Assembly: GCA_008694505.1 (NCBI GenBank)
Contig: VZDJ01007755.1
Span: forward strand, 8,384,334 to 8,448,333
Direction: 5' to 3'
Source of the DNA: Cyanoderma ruficeps
Lineage: Eukaryota > Chordata > Aves > Passeriformes > Timaliidae
DNA: 64,000 bases
The number at the start of each line of letters is the position of its first letter. The first letter of the stretch is position 1. Positions 25,701 through 39,200 of this stretch are shown in pieces. A program made the translations under genes and the position numbers. Under the pieces are notes generated by a model. The model searched no databases and had not been told where the DNA came from. It saw only the letters and a list, made by a program, of their open reading frames with translations.

Positions 25701-26893
25701 GCAGGACTCAATCATGTGAGTACTTAAAAATATAATGAGTCATCCCACTAACAGCAGTGAAGTTAAATAAATCCAAGTCACAGGTGCCATGCTGAAAACA
25801 GACATGGTTAAAAGGTAAAAATGTCTCATCCATGGGATCTATTAAAGCTCCATTTCCACAGTTTCCCAGACGTCTAGGGATACAAGCAGGGAACAAATGT
25901 TTTTAAGTTAACTTATTTTCTCTCTTGATATAGTCATTTGGCTCCTAAGACCTCACTAACTTTGGTTTGTTCATAAGCAATTGTTCAGCCAATTTACAGA
26001 CTTTCACAGCCATTAAAAACAAGCAATGCAAACTTCCTCACCCAAAGAACAGGTTTTTTTATTTTTTAATTATCTAAATTAAAGAAATCAGGAAAAAAAT
26101 AATACAGCAGTGGATTAAATTCATTGTCCTTTAACCGTATAAGAATTCTTTTCATGCCAAAGCAGTGTTTTCTAATTCACTGGCACTATGAAGGGATAGC
26201 TATGTTTATGCTAATTTACAATGCACAGAAGAAAAGGTCTTTTGATCAGACATTTTATTTTCATCACTTTGATTGACTGTGAGCCATACTAATTATCATA
26301 GAACCATTGATCATCATTTGTTGCTAACTAGAAAATGTTGACATGTTTTCTATGGCATTATTTAGTATGCAAATTTAAGAAGAAATGGTGCTAGACCTAA
26401 TAGGCAGAATTTTCGTGCCCACTTCATTTAGGGAAGTCAATGTCTATTTAAGAATGAAATGAAGTTCAACAAGAAAAATCCCTCAAAAAAACATACAGAG
26501 TAAAGAAATGGAACTGTATACATTACAGAAATGCTTTCTATTTATTTTTACTCATATTCTCTTTACACCTTTCTTGATGAAATCCATTCCTTACCCAAAT
26601 CCAGCTCCTGAAGCAAAAAAATCCTTGAGAATTTGATTTAAAAAAAAAAATTAAGGGCATTTCAAAGCTAAGAATAAAGGACAAGTTCAGCATAACTTTC
26701 TCAAACATATTTTTGATTTAAAAACTACATTTAAAAATCATACCATATTTTTATCTAAAAAGTAAGTTTTTCTCCTTTATCGAGTAATTCAATATATGGA
26801 ATGAAAGGAAAATATTATGATACATCTCAGAAAATGAACAATGAACAATATTTATTAACAGTTCAAATCAGTTCACTGTAGACTGTGGAGCTC
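22730..26893. other. Non-coding DNA with one long but probably spurious frame
   Basis: No gene or transposon recognised. The longest open frame of the window crosses this block (23222-23803 plus, opening with GTG; first ATG at 23378 gives 141 codons), but its translation shows no domain, no signal peptide and no membrane segment, and no flanking promoter was identified. Confidence 0.55.
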
Positions 26894-27024
26894 TAATATA
26901 TTAATTAATAAATAATAAATTGTAGTAATAATAATACATAATGTATTGTAAAAATAATAATACATAATTATACATAATAATAATACATAATGTATTGTAA
27001 AAATATATTAATTAATGGATAATA
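26894..27024. repeat. AT-only low-complexity tract with internal duplication
   Basis: Nearly pure A/T sequence built of TAATAA and TACATAATGTATTG-like words. A segment of about 30 bp containing ATGTATTGTA recurs at a 49-bp offset (26941 and 26990), and AATATATTAATTAAT occurs at 26895-26909 and again at 27002-27016, so the outer words bracket the tract. Likely produced by replication slippage. Confidence 0.85.
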
Positions 27025-30000
27025 GATAAAAATGAGTTAGAATATCTTCTACTTGCTCCATTGTGTAATCTCACAGAATCAACACAGTAAAATCTTGTTT
27101 ACTTCTTTATTATGATCAATACAGAAAAAAACAGGCACAGTTCCTGTTCAGGAGCAACACAATTTAAACTTGTAAATGTTCGAACAACAATAATTTTCTA
27201 TTCAAATGTCCTCTAGTAACCACAAGAATCCTGCAGTTACCTAATCATCATGACAGCATTGTATAGGCACTGCATAACTCAGAGCAGGACCTCACAGGTT
27301 CCTGTGATGAATGCGGTGCCCATGGTGCTTCTGTAGCACTGAGAAACCACAGTAGTGCCATGGAAGATCTCGAGGATCATCTGCATGGAGGTTCACTGTC
27401 ATTCATTAGAAATGCTGTCCAGATATGAAAGCTGTCAGCTGGGTTAATAGAAGAGGTTGTGTACAATTTTTATGACCAGGATGAGAAAGCTATTTTATAT
27501 CTGGCCAATGGGATACTCTGGGGGTGGATCTAGAGGTTTGCAGACAGTATCTCCCTTCCTGAAAAGTCCTCCTTGCAACTGGCTATGGGGCTTTTTTCAG
27601 TATATTCTACCCAAGCCAAAGTTATTGGTTTGAACCCCTGCTCAGGAATGGGTGAGAAGACACAAGGCATACAAGTTGATACTGTGTACAATCATTTAAC
27701 AATACACGGTCTTTATTTTTAAAAAACCTCATAGTTCTAAAAATGACATCTTGTCTTTTTGGAAATATACCTGTATTATTGGTATTATGAGGGACAAATG
27801 ATTCCTTGGGTGGGAAGAGTTCTCTGATGCATCCTATAGCCCATGCTTCCACTCTAAGTTGCAAAAGTTTAGGGGCCACAATTGCATCCCTGTTTGGTCA
27901 GCAGCCCTAGCTGTCCTTACCCTTCTCTGTCAATTCAGAGAGAAGACAGATGCTAATTTTCAGCTGCATATTGTAATCTGCCTTTAACAATGTTAAGAGA
28001 AACAACTCATATTACCAGCATGTTTTATCAAATTATATTCTTCCCTCAAAGAAAAGCATTTTTTCTGATAACTTTGAAATCAGCATTGAAGATGACTCTT
28101 TGTGATTACTGTCAACACTGAAATGTCTTGTGTGGTTCTGTGGCTATACTAGCTTTGAAATCTGGATTGTTTTTTAATTCCTATGACTTCCCTCAAATAA
28201 TTTTCATTAAAAGCAGTAGAGGCTTTTTTAAAGTCAATGGGAAAAATAATGTAGAAGTGGCTTTCTTCTCCTACTTGTATTTTAGAATAACCTCATTCTC
28301 TGTTTTTAGGTAAAAAGCCCCACAGAACCCTAAAATTACCTGAGACCACAATCACTTTTACTCCGTACTTAATAAAAAAGGACTGCATTTTTTTTCTTTT
28401 TTTTTTTTCCTTTTAGTGGATGAAAGTCTTTTTAAAACCCTATTGACAATAGGCAGGTATAACAAAGTTTGTTGAGCCTTAACTTTGAAGTATCTAGGGC
28501 TTTGAAATAAAAGGTTTTTGCAGTTAAATGTTGACTTGATATTGCATGCAAGTTTGAATGTAAATATTACAGGTAAAAATAGCCTGAACATTTTCCTGTA
28601 GCTGTGAACCTGGATTTGCCAGTGGTCTGTATTTATACAGTAAAATTTCCAGAAACCAGTATGGTTCAGCTAAGGAGACTGAGGGAGAGAGAATGGGATG
28701 AGACACAAGGAGAAGAAAAAGTCAACTTGTAGATTAAACTTATGAAAATGCCACATTCTTAATCAATGTTTTATTCAATCACTTTATTCATAATTGTAAA
28801 TTATGAGAAGGGGCATTAACTATTAAGGTATTTGTCTTCTGAAGCAATCACTACATGTACGAGATTTTAGGTGGAATCACCTGCTGATGGAAAGCCAAGA
28901 TTAAATCCCCACTAAATTGCCTTTATCTCAACCCATGCGTTTTTGATCCTATTTTTTTCCCCCTCCATCCCACTGAGGAAGAGAAGTGAGAGAGTGGCTT
29001 GGTGGGCACCTAGCCTGGACCTAGGTCCACCCACAATAACACATAAATACAGATAAAGTAGAATATATACATCAACTGAATAATGAAACTTTCCTTGGCT
29101 TATCATCAGAACTTGTTTATGCTGGTATAGATAAATAGAGAATGGCAAAGTTTGATGAAGAATCTTTGTTTTAGGGAGTTCTCCAATAAGAAATCTCTTT
29201 GAAGGTGGTTAGACTACACAACTGTATTTAGTAATCTGCATATATTCATGGGGTAATAATTTTAATTATAGAATGAATAATATTGATTTGGAAACCACTG
29301 AGTGACAGCAACTATAATTGGATTCTGTTTAATTTCAGCAGTCAATTTTTAGTATTGACAGATATTTTAAACACAAAGGTGTTCTTTTGAAACATTAAAA
29401 TTTATTCTGTTGAACTCTTAAGGGACACATAACATGTTTATGAAGTAGAGCCAGTGTTATATTTCTCTATCAAGCTGCAATAATATTTGTTCAAATATCT
29501 TTATTCTTAGTAACATACCATATCAAGTAATGTGATATTATTGATGCAATTTCTCATTCAGGAACATTGGGCATAGGCAGATTTCATATCCTTAAATAGC
29601 AGAATTTATTCCGCAGTTTGTGCCAAATAACAGAGTCCTTATAGCCAACCTTGCTGGTTCTAGAAGGGACTTAACAAATAATTTTTCAGGTACATTTTGC
29701 TGCTACAGACATTACTGTCTCCCATTTTTAAGTATGTCTAACAGCTAAAATGTGCAATTTACTTTTATATTCTTTATGCCATTACATATTTTTTCTGACA
29801 TCAAGATGTCTGAATAGGCTATTTAATCCCTTCAGAATCCTTCAGAGAAACCTTGGTATTGCCTGTGTAGAGGCTGTATTTTATGTAACGTGTTTTACCA
29901 GGCAGAAGGACAGGCACAGTGAACTTGCAGTGTTCATTGCTGCAGCAACTAACCTCCTTTCTCCTGTGGGTTACCCCTTCTTTGCCTTCCTAACTCTGAC

Positions 30001-30964
30001 CTTTCACATGAACCTTGATCACACACCCTATTGTTAATATTTATTTTTGCAAAATTGTTACAAAGGGTAAATAATCAGGAATATTATATATGATGTCTTC
30101 CAAGATATTTAAACACCATTAGGGATAGAAAGAGATTAGGTTCCACCCCGCATACTCAATAATTAGGTGTAAAATTTGATAATCAAGAAAGAAGAGGAAG
30201 AATTTGGAAGAAGAACACATTTCCCCTGCTTGTTCTGCCTGAGCAGTACAGAAAATGATTGTACTGTAGCCTCCAGCTTCAAGGCCCGTGTCTCCCCTGC
30301 ACTTGATAGGAGAAGAAAAGGCAGAGTTACGGCATCTTGTACAGGCCATCTGCCTTTCAGCAACACAACTGCACAGCTGATGGCTTCTGGGCAGCTTAAG
30401 ACTCCCAATCCTCTCCTGGCAGAGATAGGCTAAATCACAAGCTGAAAGCAGATCTAAGCTCACTGACTTGTTCCTGCTTTGGATTTGTGTTGGTCTGTGT
30501 GAGAGTACCAGACTGGTGTGACAATGGGTAGCATGGAAAGGATTGGCTGTAAAAAGTTGTAGCTGCCGTTTGATTTTTCCAAAAAAACTGATATTCATCA
30601 AAAGTTAAGTTTTCTGACTGAGCTGCAACCTCCCCAAAAACTGTGTTTTTTTAACATCAGATGCTGCATTACCTTAAACAATAATAGGTAATAGCCAATA
30701 TTAAATAGTAATAATATTTATAAGCTGGACATTTTTGAAATCTGAATACAGTTTATAGTTTCTGAATACTTTTCAAAGTCAACTTTTCCAACCCCTCCTT
30801 ATGCGTGGTACAATGTCACTATTGATTTGTAACACCTCCTCACCAAGAAATACCAACCAAAACCAGGGTTCTCACAAGACAGCCCCTGTATGAAGAGTCT
30901 CTACTCAAGGAGGTTCAGGCTAAATCAACAAAATTAAGTGTGGATGGAAGTAGAAGGGGAAAAC
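27025..30964. other. Non-coding DNA, nothing recognised
   Basis: Unique AT-rich sequence with homopolymer runs near 28388-28409. Frames on both strands are short, overlapping and without domain character. No RNA gene seen. Confidence 0.6.
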
Positions 30965-31221
30965 CAAGGGGGAATGAATTAAAACTGAAAGACAGTTTAG
31001 ATTAGACACTGGGAAAAAAAATCTTTACTGTGAGGGTGGTGAGGAACAGGTTGCCCAGAGAATTTGTGGATGCCCCATTCCTGGAAGTGTTCAAGGCCAG
31101 GTTGGATGGAGCTCTGATCCAATGAAAGGTGTCCCTGCCCATGGTGGTAGGGTTTGAACTAGATGAGCTTTAAGGTCCCTTCCAACCCAAAGCATTCTAT
31201 GACTCTATGATGATTCTATGA
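30965..31221 (+). mobile_element. CR1 LINE 3' end, longest copy in the window
   Basis: This shows the usual CR1 3' region in order: an eroded start, TTTAGATTAGACACTGGG, TTTACTGTGAGGGTGGTGAG, GAACAGGTTGCCCAGAGAA, GTGGATGCCCCATTCCTGGA, GTTCAAGGCCAGGTTGGATG, GAAAGGTGTCCCTGCCCATG, AACTAGATGAGCTTTAAGGT, CCCTTCCAACCCAAAGCATT, then CTATGACTCTATGATGATTC repeats. The upstream part is the very end of the reverse-transcriptase frame in full-length elements, but no intact coding remains. Relatively low divergence makes it the youngest CR1 piece here. The end carries an extra ATGATT unit, a common product of CR1's tail-repeat priming. Confidence 0.95.
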
Positions 31222-31637
31222 ACTCAGATTTGAGTAACATCTTAGCAGACTGAAATATATATTCTCCTAAAGAGAAATCTCACCTCTGAATACCACACAA
31301 CCTGAGCTGGAATCACAAAATGGAATTCCATTATCTTTCATATGTAAGTAGATAGCCAGAGCCAGTACAGTCTCTTGCCTTGCTTCTACATAGTGTTTTT
31401 ATGTGAGAGTCAACATTCCTTTTCTACATAGGCATTTTCACATTTCTTAGCATGATAGAGAGGGTTTAAGTGATTTTCTCCACCCACAGCTCATTTCTTA
31501 CTCTTATGGTAGTTTGTTTTCTGCTGAGTTGTGACAGTATGGCTGTTTATGGGCTGTTCCACAAACAGTGTCACAAAACTCAGCCAGAGCGAACCCAACC
31601 TTGCTTTAACAACTGCAACTAAGAAGGGGTTCAGGAG
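31222..31637. other. Non-coding DNA, nothing recognised
   Basis: Unique sequence between the CR1 copy and an AT tract. No feature supported. Confidence 0.6.
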
Positions 31638-31713
31638 AGATATAATATATATAATAATAATAATAATATAATATATATATTATAATAATATATTTATATA
31701 ATAATATATATAA
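31638..31713. repeat. (TA)n/(ATA)n microsatellite-like tract
   Basis: A compound AT tract of TATA and ATAATA units about 75 bp long. Its irregular mix of di- and trinucleotide units suggests an old, imperfect microsatellite. Confidence 0.9.
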
Positions 31714-33946
31714 AATAAACTTGCTGAATAAACACAGGTGCTGAGAGAACTTCTAATGTGCTTTTAGAGAAGCTGTCATTATTCTGTATATTGATAATAC
31801 TCTATCTGAATCTCTGAAGTTGACTCAAAGAGCAATTTCAGTATTTAATCTGAGGGATTTTCAGGATCATCTACATGACAGGGTAGTATGACTTCCTGGG
31901 TATTACTTACAAATCCTGTCTGTGCTAATGAAATTGCTGTTTTACTGAACAATTCTGGGTAAATAGAATTGACACAAGGTTGCATCGTGTCTCTCTCTAG
32001 CTAGGAATAAGGGAAGGTCCCCTGCTAGAAAGACCTATTTAAGTGGAAGCACCCCATAATAATGAGATACTTCAGAAAATCTCCCTTGGAGAGCTTCTTT
32101 GAAGGAATTGGGCTAGAAGGAGTGGAATTTCCTCAAAAGCAAAACAAAACCCAGACATATTCCTGGGTTTCAGAGGCCTCAAAGCGTGAACAACTTGAAA
32201 GGAACTGACATTCTCAATGTCACAGGAAAAGAAAAGACGACAGCTCTGCTGCCTTTACACAAGTGTCTACTGTAATTATCAGACCATGGATGAGGTAAAG
32301 TGGCTATACAGAGGAATGAGAAAGTGTCCTTTTACTCTAAAGAGAATAATGAGGGGATCAGTCAGAGATCTCACTCCTGACTCTCATTAATACTACTTAT
32401 ATTCAAAAAAAGGTGAAGAAAATAAGGAAAATACATATGGATCTGCTTCTCTTCAAAGGTATACACTCCCTTTATCAGTTTATCAGAAGGTTTCCCTTCC
32501 TCTCTGCTCAAAGGTTTTCTTTCTGGTCAGATGTCCTTTGGCCAACTGATTTACAAGCATTAAAATGATCACATTCGCAGGGCTCTGGGGGATGTTCAGT
32601 GTTTGCTTCCTTTGGGGTTTTGACTTCAATCAGTGGCATGTTTCTAAAGCAAACCCCACAGCTGTTCTCATTTACTTTAAGAAGGCACATTATCTTTTGG
32701 TCACAAAGAGATCTCAGGGCATGCAACCACTCTTCTTTTGGACATAAAAAACCCCAAAGCCATGACACAGAGTGTACTTAACCCACTTGAATTTTTAGTG
32801 AGCTAGTCCAAAGAAAAACAAGGGAAATTCTGGCAGCATGGACATGAGGACTTCAGCCAGTTTCACTTCAGAGTACCATGCCAGCTACTGCAAGTACGTC
32901 CTTACACATTTCCACAGCCAGATATTCCAGGACTGATTACTGATGCTTTTATTTCAGCATCAGGGTAATGCTGGGGATTGTGTCTGACAAGCTTCACAAG
33001 ACTCCAGCAAACTTAAAAGCCTCCAGTGCAGCAACCTGGCATGTGGCAGCTGACAACACGTCCATGCAATTTCTTCTAATTTTTGCAGCTAATGCCTTCT
33101 AGTTTTAAATTTATGCATTTTAAAAATTTCACTGCCATGTTTATATCTCTCTTGATTGAAATAACACTCTACCGTTTTAGATTTAATCATAATCTCCAAA
33201 ATAATGCAATTTCTATTAAAATACACATATCCTGGAGACTATCAGAAACTGACATTGAGTATTTGCTAAAACTACACAAGGGAGCTCTTCTGTGGACTAA
33301 GAAGAAAGAATGACTGAAACAATCCATCAACATAAATTTAAGCTGTATAAATATTTTTATCTTGCAAACTAATTTGCCAGGAATTAAGTGTTCTTCTGCA
33401 CCAGGCATGACAGCACATTTTATTCAGAGTTTTGCGAGGTTAACTCCATTCATTTAAAAATTTTCTTTCAGAAACCAACAGCTAACTTGTTAAAGGAAAT
33501 ATGATTAATCTTAAGTAAGCTTTTTATTTCACTACAATTCAGTATTAATGGGAATAACATAAAGGATAATGGAATTAGAGAACTCAGTAACAGCTTAGAC
33601 AACATCCTCTTACATCAAATTCCAGTGTGTTTTTGTAGTAATCTGTTCTGCACCACTCCAGTGTGCTTATGCAATCAGAGCAGAGAGCTGTTACCAAGGA
33701 AACCAATCAACCCAAGACCCCTCGTGTGTGGAAAATGCAGATATTTAACACCAAAAAATCCCATAGAAAATAACTTCAAACGGCAACCCAGACTGGACCT
33801 ACCTCTGACATTTATAAGCTCATGCAAATCTGGCCATTGTTCTAACCTTTCAGTTAATCATTTTGCAACTGTGGACTGAATAAGAAGGTTTCTGTCAAAA
33901 AAATTTTAAAAAATAAAAAGTATATTGGCCCAATAGACAGAAAAGT

Positions 33947-33990
33947 TTATCCAGTGTTATTAATTATTAATTATCCAGTGTTATTAATTA
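33947..33990. repeat. Tandem duplication, 24-bp period
   Basis: TTATCCAGTGTTATTAATTA occurs at 33947-33966 and again, identically, at 33971-33990. The exact identity implies a recent slippage-type duplication. Confidence 0.95.
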
Positions 33991-36204
33991 CAACAAAAAT
34001 GCAAACAGCTTTCCACAATTATTTCTCCATTGGTGCTATTAAGCCTATAGCCAAAACACCCAGGTCTGCTCTCAATATTGGTCAGAGGAATGATCATTCT
34101 ATTGCATAGCATGAATTGATATAAAGCATTGCTATCAATGAACAGGTTAAGCATAAAAGAAAGGCTTGACTTTATCCTTTGATACCTTGTAGTAAGAAAC
34201 TTCTTTCCAAAGGTGCTAATCACAGTTAGCTACTTAGCAAACGATAATGCCCAAATTCCTGAAATACATATTTCCTGTAAATGGCTACAGAACTGGATAC
34301 CAAGTAAGCTGCATTCTCTAGCAAAGTACAGACCTGGATTCTACACAGAGAGAAGCAGAAATGCAAAGCCCCTTCTTCATTAAGGTTTGAGTCTTTAAAA
34401 TTACCAACTAATTTTGTTAATAGAGGTAGGTAACTTCAGATGCTCAGTAACACTGAGCATAGATGAAATTTAAATAATTTTTTTTAATTTTCATTTCAAG
34501 ATTGTTTTTGGAGAGATTGCTTGCAACAATAGGGGCTAAAATTCAAAGCAGAAATTTTCTAAGATGTACAGTTCACATAACTGGAGATTTGAGAACTTTG
34601 TGCTAAGAGAGAGAAATTGCTGCCCACAGACAACGAGAGTTCTTAACTGACAATTAAGTCCTCTAGATGTAATTTATGAAAGCATGGAAATACTACTTAA
34701 AATATGTGTGTAGATGGCACAGAGCTACTTTTCATTGTAGTCCATTATCTTTGTGGCACATGCTCTTGAAAATGAGCCTGTATTTTAATATGCATAGCAC
34801 AATTTACTGTCTCTAACAAGCATTGATACTTATTGTTGGACTGTACCTGTAAAGGACACACTGTAGATAGAAAGATTAAATTGGAAATTAATTCCTTACT
34901 GAACAACAGACGGCCAAAAATGAAAAGATTTTGAACATATGGAACTAACAAATACTAATCAAGCTTAACAAAAATTTGCATGCTTCAGAGGATTTAACAA
35001 TAGCTCTAAATCATTTGTGTTACTAAATACGCACACACTGCTTTAGAAAGATCAAACCTTCCAGTTAACTTCATCTGTGCTCATAAAAGTCAGAAGAGAT
35101 ATGGTTGTCCTGCTTCCCTGGTAGAAAGCAACATTGGAGTTAGGAGGCAATCACACAAAGCCCCTGATCACCTTTATTATTAATACTGCAGGACTGAAAT
35201 TGTTTTTACAGAGGTATCTGTCACTTTTAGGAGAGACATTACATAAGGAAACTTATCTATGTTTCTTGAACAGCTTAACTGTAGCCATTGTTGTATATGA
35301 TAAGGTTTTATAATTGTTAAATTTAGTGTAGGCAAATACAAAGAGAGCATCTGTCTTAAGGTTTCCTTGAAGCTATGTTAACCCCAACTGCTTATCTGCT
35401 GCCTTCATCAACTCTGAGAGCTTAAGTGGTTATCTAGCAGTAAAAGATAAATAAAACCCATTTTGAGGGTTGCTTTTATCTCAGCTAATCTCTGTCAGAC
35501 AAAGCAAAAAAATTCTTTTCCTTTTAAAAGCAATAATTTTGAGCATTTCTAGAGCATTGCTAAATGCCTAGCATGGAATCTCTGTGAAGCGCATTTGCCA
35601 GACTCATTTGGATGTTCCTCTTCTTCTTGTGGCCAAGTTGAGAGGAGCTAACTGGTAGTTAGGGGTTTCAGCAGATAACTCTATTATGTATCATAGGAAT
35701 GTTAAATAAAGGGCCTTTCCTTCTGGTGCACACAGTACTCCTTTTTTCCCTTCCTTTTTGAGCAAAATAACTGTTGCCATATGATAAATTGAACATCACA
35801 TTTCTTGTAAGAGTCACTTGTTTTGTTACAGATATAAGTTTCATTTTTTTTTTTCCCATAGGGAAAGATGATTGCAATGAGTTAAATGCTAAGTGTCTCC
35901 AGATAAGTTGTGTGGAAGTTAACACTGGAAAAACTCTGGCCTTTGAAAGTTAGTTTGTGTTTAGAAAGTCAAATTTAGTGTTTTCTGGTGGCAACATCCT
36001 CCCTGTTTTCTTTTAGGTTTACAGTCCAGTCTGCAGGATAGTCTTTAAGATGCCCAGGCTGGATGTGCAGTGAAGTGCCTGGGGTACCAAGCTAACTTGG
36101 GGTAATGGCACAGCAGGGTCAAATTCACCATGCTCTAGAGCAGACTATCCAACAAAAGGAGTAAACTCTCATTCATTGTGCAGGTGTGGCCTTTGTGTAT
36201 TTTC

Positions 36205-36232
36205 CTTATTTATTTATTTAGTTAGTTAGTTG
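36205..36232. repeat. TTTA/TTAG tetranucleotide tract
   Basis: A short run of TTTA units passes into TTAG units. Slightly downstream, GCTAGTTAATT is repeated twice near 36258-36280. Simple-sequence DNA with no further meaning visible. Confidence 0.75.
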
Positions 36233-39200
36233 TTTGGGTTTTTTTGTTAGTTAAATTGCTAGTTAATTGCTAGTTAATTTAGTTCAAGTACCTCAACACT
36301 GCAATGAAGCATAGCTATGTGCATCTAGCAGCAAAGTAGTTAACAAAGCTGTTTATGCTACTTGAGCTATAAAAGAATTCAATACACTCTCTTGTAGTTT
36401 AATCAGCACTTTGATGCTAGGACAAACTGTAGTAACAAATTTATTTCAGTAACATAAGCAGATGAGTCCTGGCAGCATTGCAAGTAGCAAGTCTACTAAC
36501 TAGTCTTTACCATATTTTATACTTATGCCCATTCTTTCATCTTTTTTCAAGGAAAAAAACAAAGGCAGCACTACTGTAGAAGGCATCCTCAAACAAAAGA
36601 GAATCACCAAAAACTAACTACCTTGCATTTGTGCTCTAACAAGTCCACATGTTCACACAACACACCCTCAGAGCCACTGGGCAGTTTTTCATCTTATCCA
36701 TCTCCTCTCAACACAAATAGGAACAGATTCTCATCAGCAGTCAGGCTCCAAGAACCCAAGTCACACTATGCAGTGCCTTATTACGTGGAAAAAGATAACT
36801 GCTTAAGTGTGAAAACATTATCAAAAAAAGCATCTCCCTCTGTTAGCAGGAACATAACTACTGCTGACCTGTGTTCAGTGAAGGTGTTAATGGAAGACAT
36901 AACTACAGGATGTTTTTTGATCTTACTATGTTTAATAGCACGCACATTTTGGTCTTACGCAAAAAGAAGACTATTAGTTTCCAGCATGTTGGAAAGGAAA
37001 TTCTGAAGGCTGAAAATTTGCTGCTTTTCACAGAAAAAGCCTTCTCCAGCCAGAATTATCACTGAGATATTTTACAGCAATACTTGCAAAATAAAACCAA
37101 ATATTGTTTTCATATTAATGACCATTAACTAACTAAACCCTAGTTTAGCAAATGACAATTTATTAAAAGTAGAGAATGAAGATGGGCTAAAGAGGAAGTT
37201 TCAAATAAAATGCCTTGTCATTAATATATTTGTTCTTCTGTGACCAACTGGATTATTAAATGCACTGAAATCATTAACTGACTTGTAAATTAAGTTCTGA
37301 GGCTTTTGAGAGCAGGCTTGACAGATGTTTCTAATTTCAGTAAAAGCTCAAGTTGAAATCATAAGACAATACACAGTAAGAATGGCTATATAGTATATGC
37401 ACTTCATATAAGGAGAGATTGATTCACAAAAAAATATTGGAAGTGTTGTTACTTCCCATCCACAAAATTTAAGGTACGTATATATGACTAAATGCAGCAC
37501 TCAGTAAAAGGGATTGTTAAACTGGTAAAGGCTCACTTATTTAGAGTTGAATTCAGATGGGCAAATGTTTATATGGCTTGCTGAATTACGGAACAGAATA
37601 GTGAATTGTAAAAGTGACATCAGAGGGCAAGGCTTGCTTTATGTATGAAATGCCAGTAATTACTGTATAAAGCTAATATGTACTAGCCTTATATGGAAGA
37701 ACCAATATATTTTGATAACTGTATTTGAACTGTGATTCCCACTAGTTGGTCAAAAGCTTGAGCAAATTATTTTTGGTAGCATTTTTTAAAATATGCAAAA
37801 CTCAGTCATAAAAATTGATTATTATTTAATGGAGAAAATCAACAGAAATTAAAGACTGATAATGAATTCCTGTGTATTTGAAAGAGGATTTTAATACACA
37901 CCTGCTCATTACAAGGACTAATGGTGGCTATAGCAACACACAGGGAAAACAGGACATTTTATCAGGATAGTAAATATTTTTGTTGGGATTTCAAAGAAAT
38001 TGCATTAAGTAACTTAATAAATTTTTTTATGTCAACTTTTACATTAATCTAGGCAGAATAAGCAAACAGATGGGCTTACTAATAGCCTTTTCAGGTTTAA
38101 GTATTCACTCAGGAATTTATATTTTGTTTTCATCACTCTAGGAAAGCTTTCTTTGGCATTAGCCTAGTTTTTACACTGTATTGCTTCAAAACGCTAAGTC
38201 AAATTAATAAAAAAAGTAATAGGTTTAGAATATTTTGTCCATATGGATTTTTCCACTCTCATATCAAGGTATGCAATTTATGTAAACCAGACTTCCAGTC
38301 TTAATTGGTAAAGGAAAGACGAATCCCTACAACCTTTAAAAATTATGAACTGCATTTTCAAGAGAATAACATTCACTTTACCTTATGTTGCTTCTGCCTT
38401 AGCAAATGAATCGTAGGTGCTCTTTTTGAATTAAGTCTTGAGATTACTGTTTTGGCTTTTTTAAAATGCTCTTATTTTTTAAAGTGGGTCATAATTTATA
38501 TAGCAACTACTTTAGTCAACACTGAGATAAAAGTTATTAACCCAAATATTTATACACATACAAGTATATATGAAAATACATGAAAAGACCTGAGAAATCA
38601 GGTGGAAATAAAAGATGCATCCGAATTCCCTGAAGCTTGTTTTGACTTCAGAACATGTGAAAACTTGTTCTTAGTGAGGGCTTCTCTAATTTAAAAATAT
38701 AGTCATGCTACTTAACTGACTGCTGCCACTTCTGATTCGGGCCTTTGTTTTGACCAGGAAGCAAAGAGCTGAAGCATCACTGGAGTCAGCAAAAGACTGC
38801 AGGAACAGCAATCAAATGACTCAGCATTTAATAGCAGATGACTGCTAAGCCATTGCATTGGATCACAAGGCAAGTTATAGTTTATGTATGAGAAAAAGGA
38901 ATATTCTATATGCAGGGGAAAAACTGTTCCTTTTGGCACAATATAGTGTGCAATTAGCTAATAAGTAGAGAAATCACAGTGAGACCAGTCTGACTCTTAT
39001 AATGAGAAGGCATAAATGCTATTTACCCATTCTCTTTGCAATATACAAATAATAAAGTGACAGTCTCTGAAAGCCTATAATTGCAGCAGCAAAAGAATCT
39101 GATTTAGCCATAATATCAGGGTTGCCTATGCAATGACACTAAAACCTTTACAATATCAGTATTTTGCTTTCACCATTTACCATGAGTACTCATGACCTTG

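Noticed and set aside
30119..30601. Minus-strand open frame of 160 codons
   Set aside because: Cysteine- and serine-rich without pattern; an opposite-strand frame is open in the same place, pointing to composition and not coding. No splice or promoter context.
33690..33703. X-box-like GTTACCAAGGAAAC followed by a CCAAT word
   Set aside because: A mismatch in the RGYAAC half and wrong spacing for the MHC class II X-Y arrangement; not supportable as a promoter.
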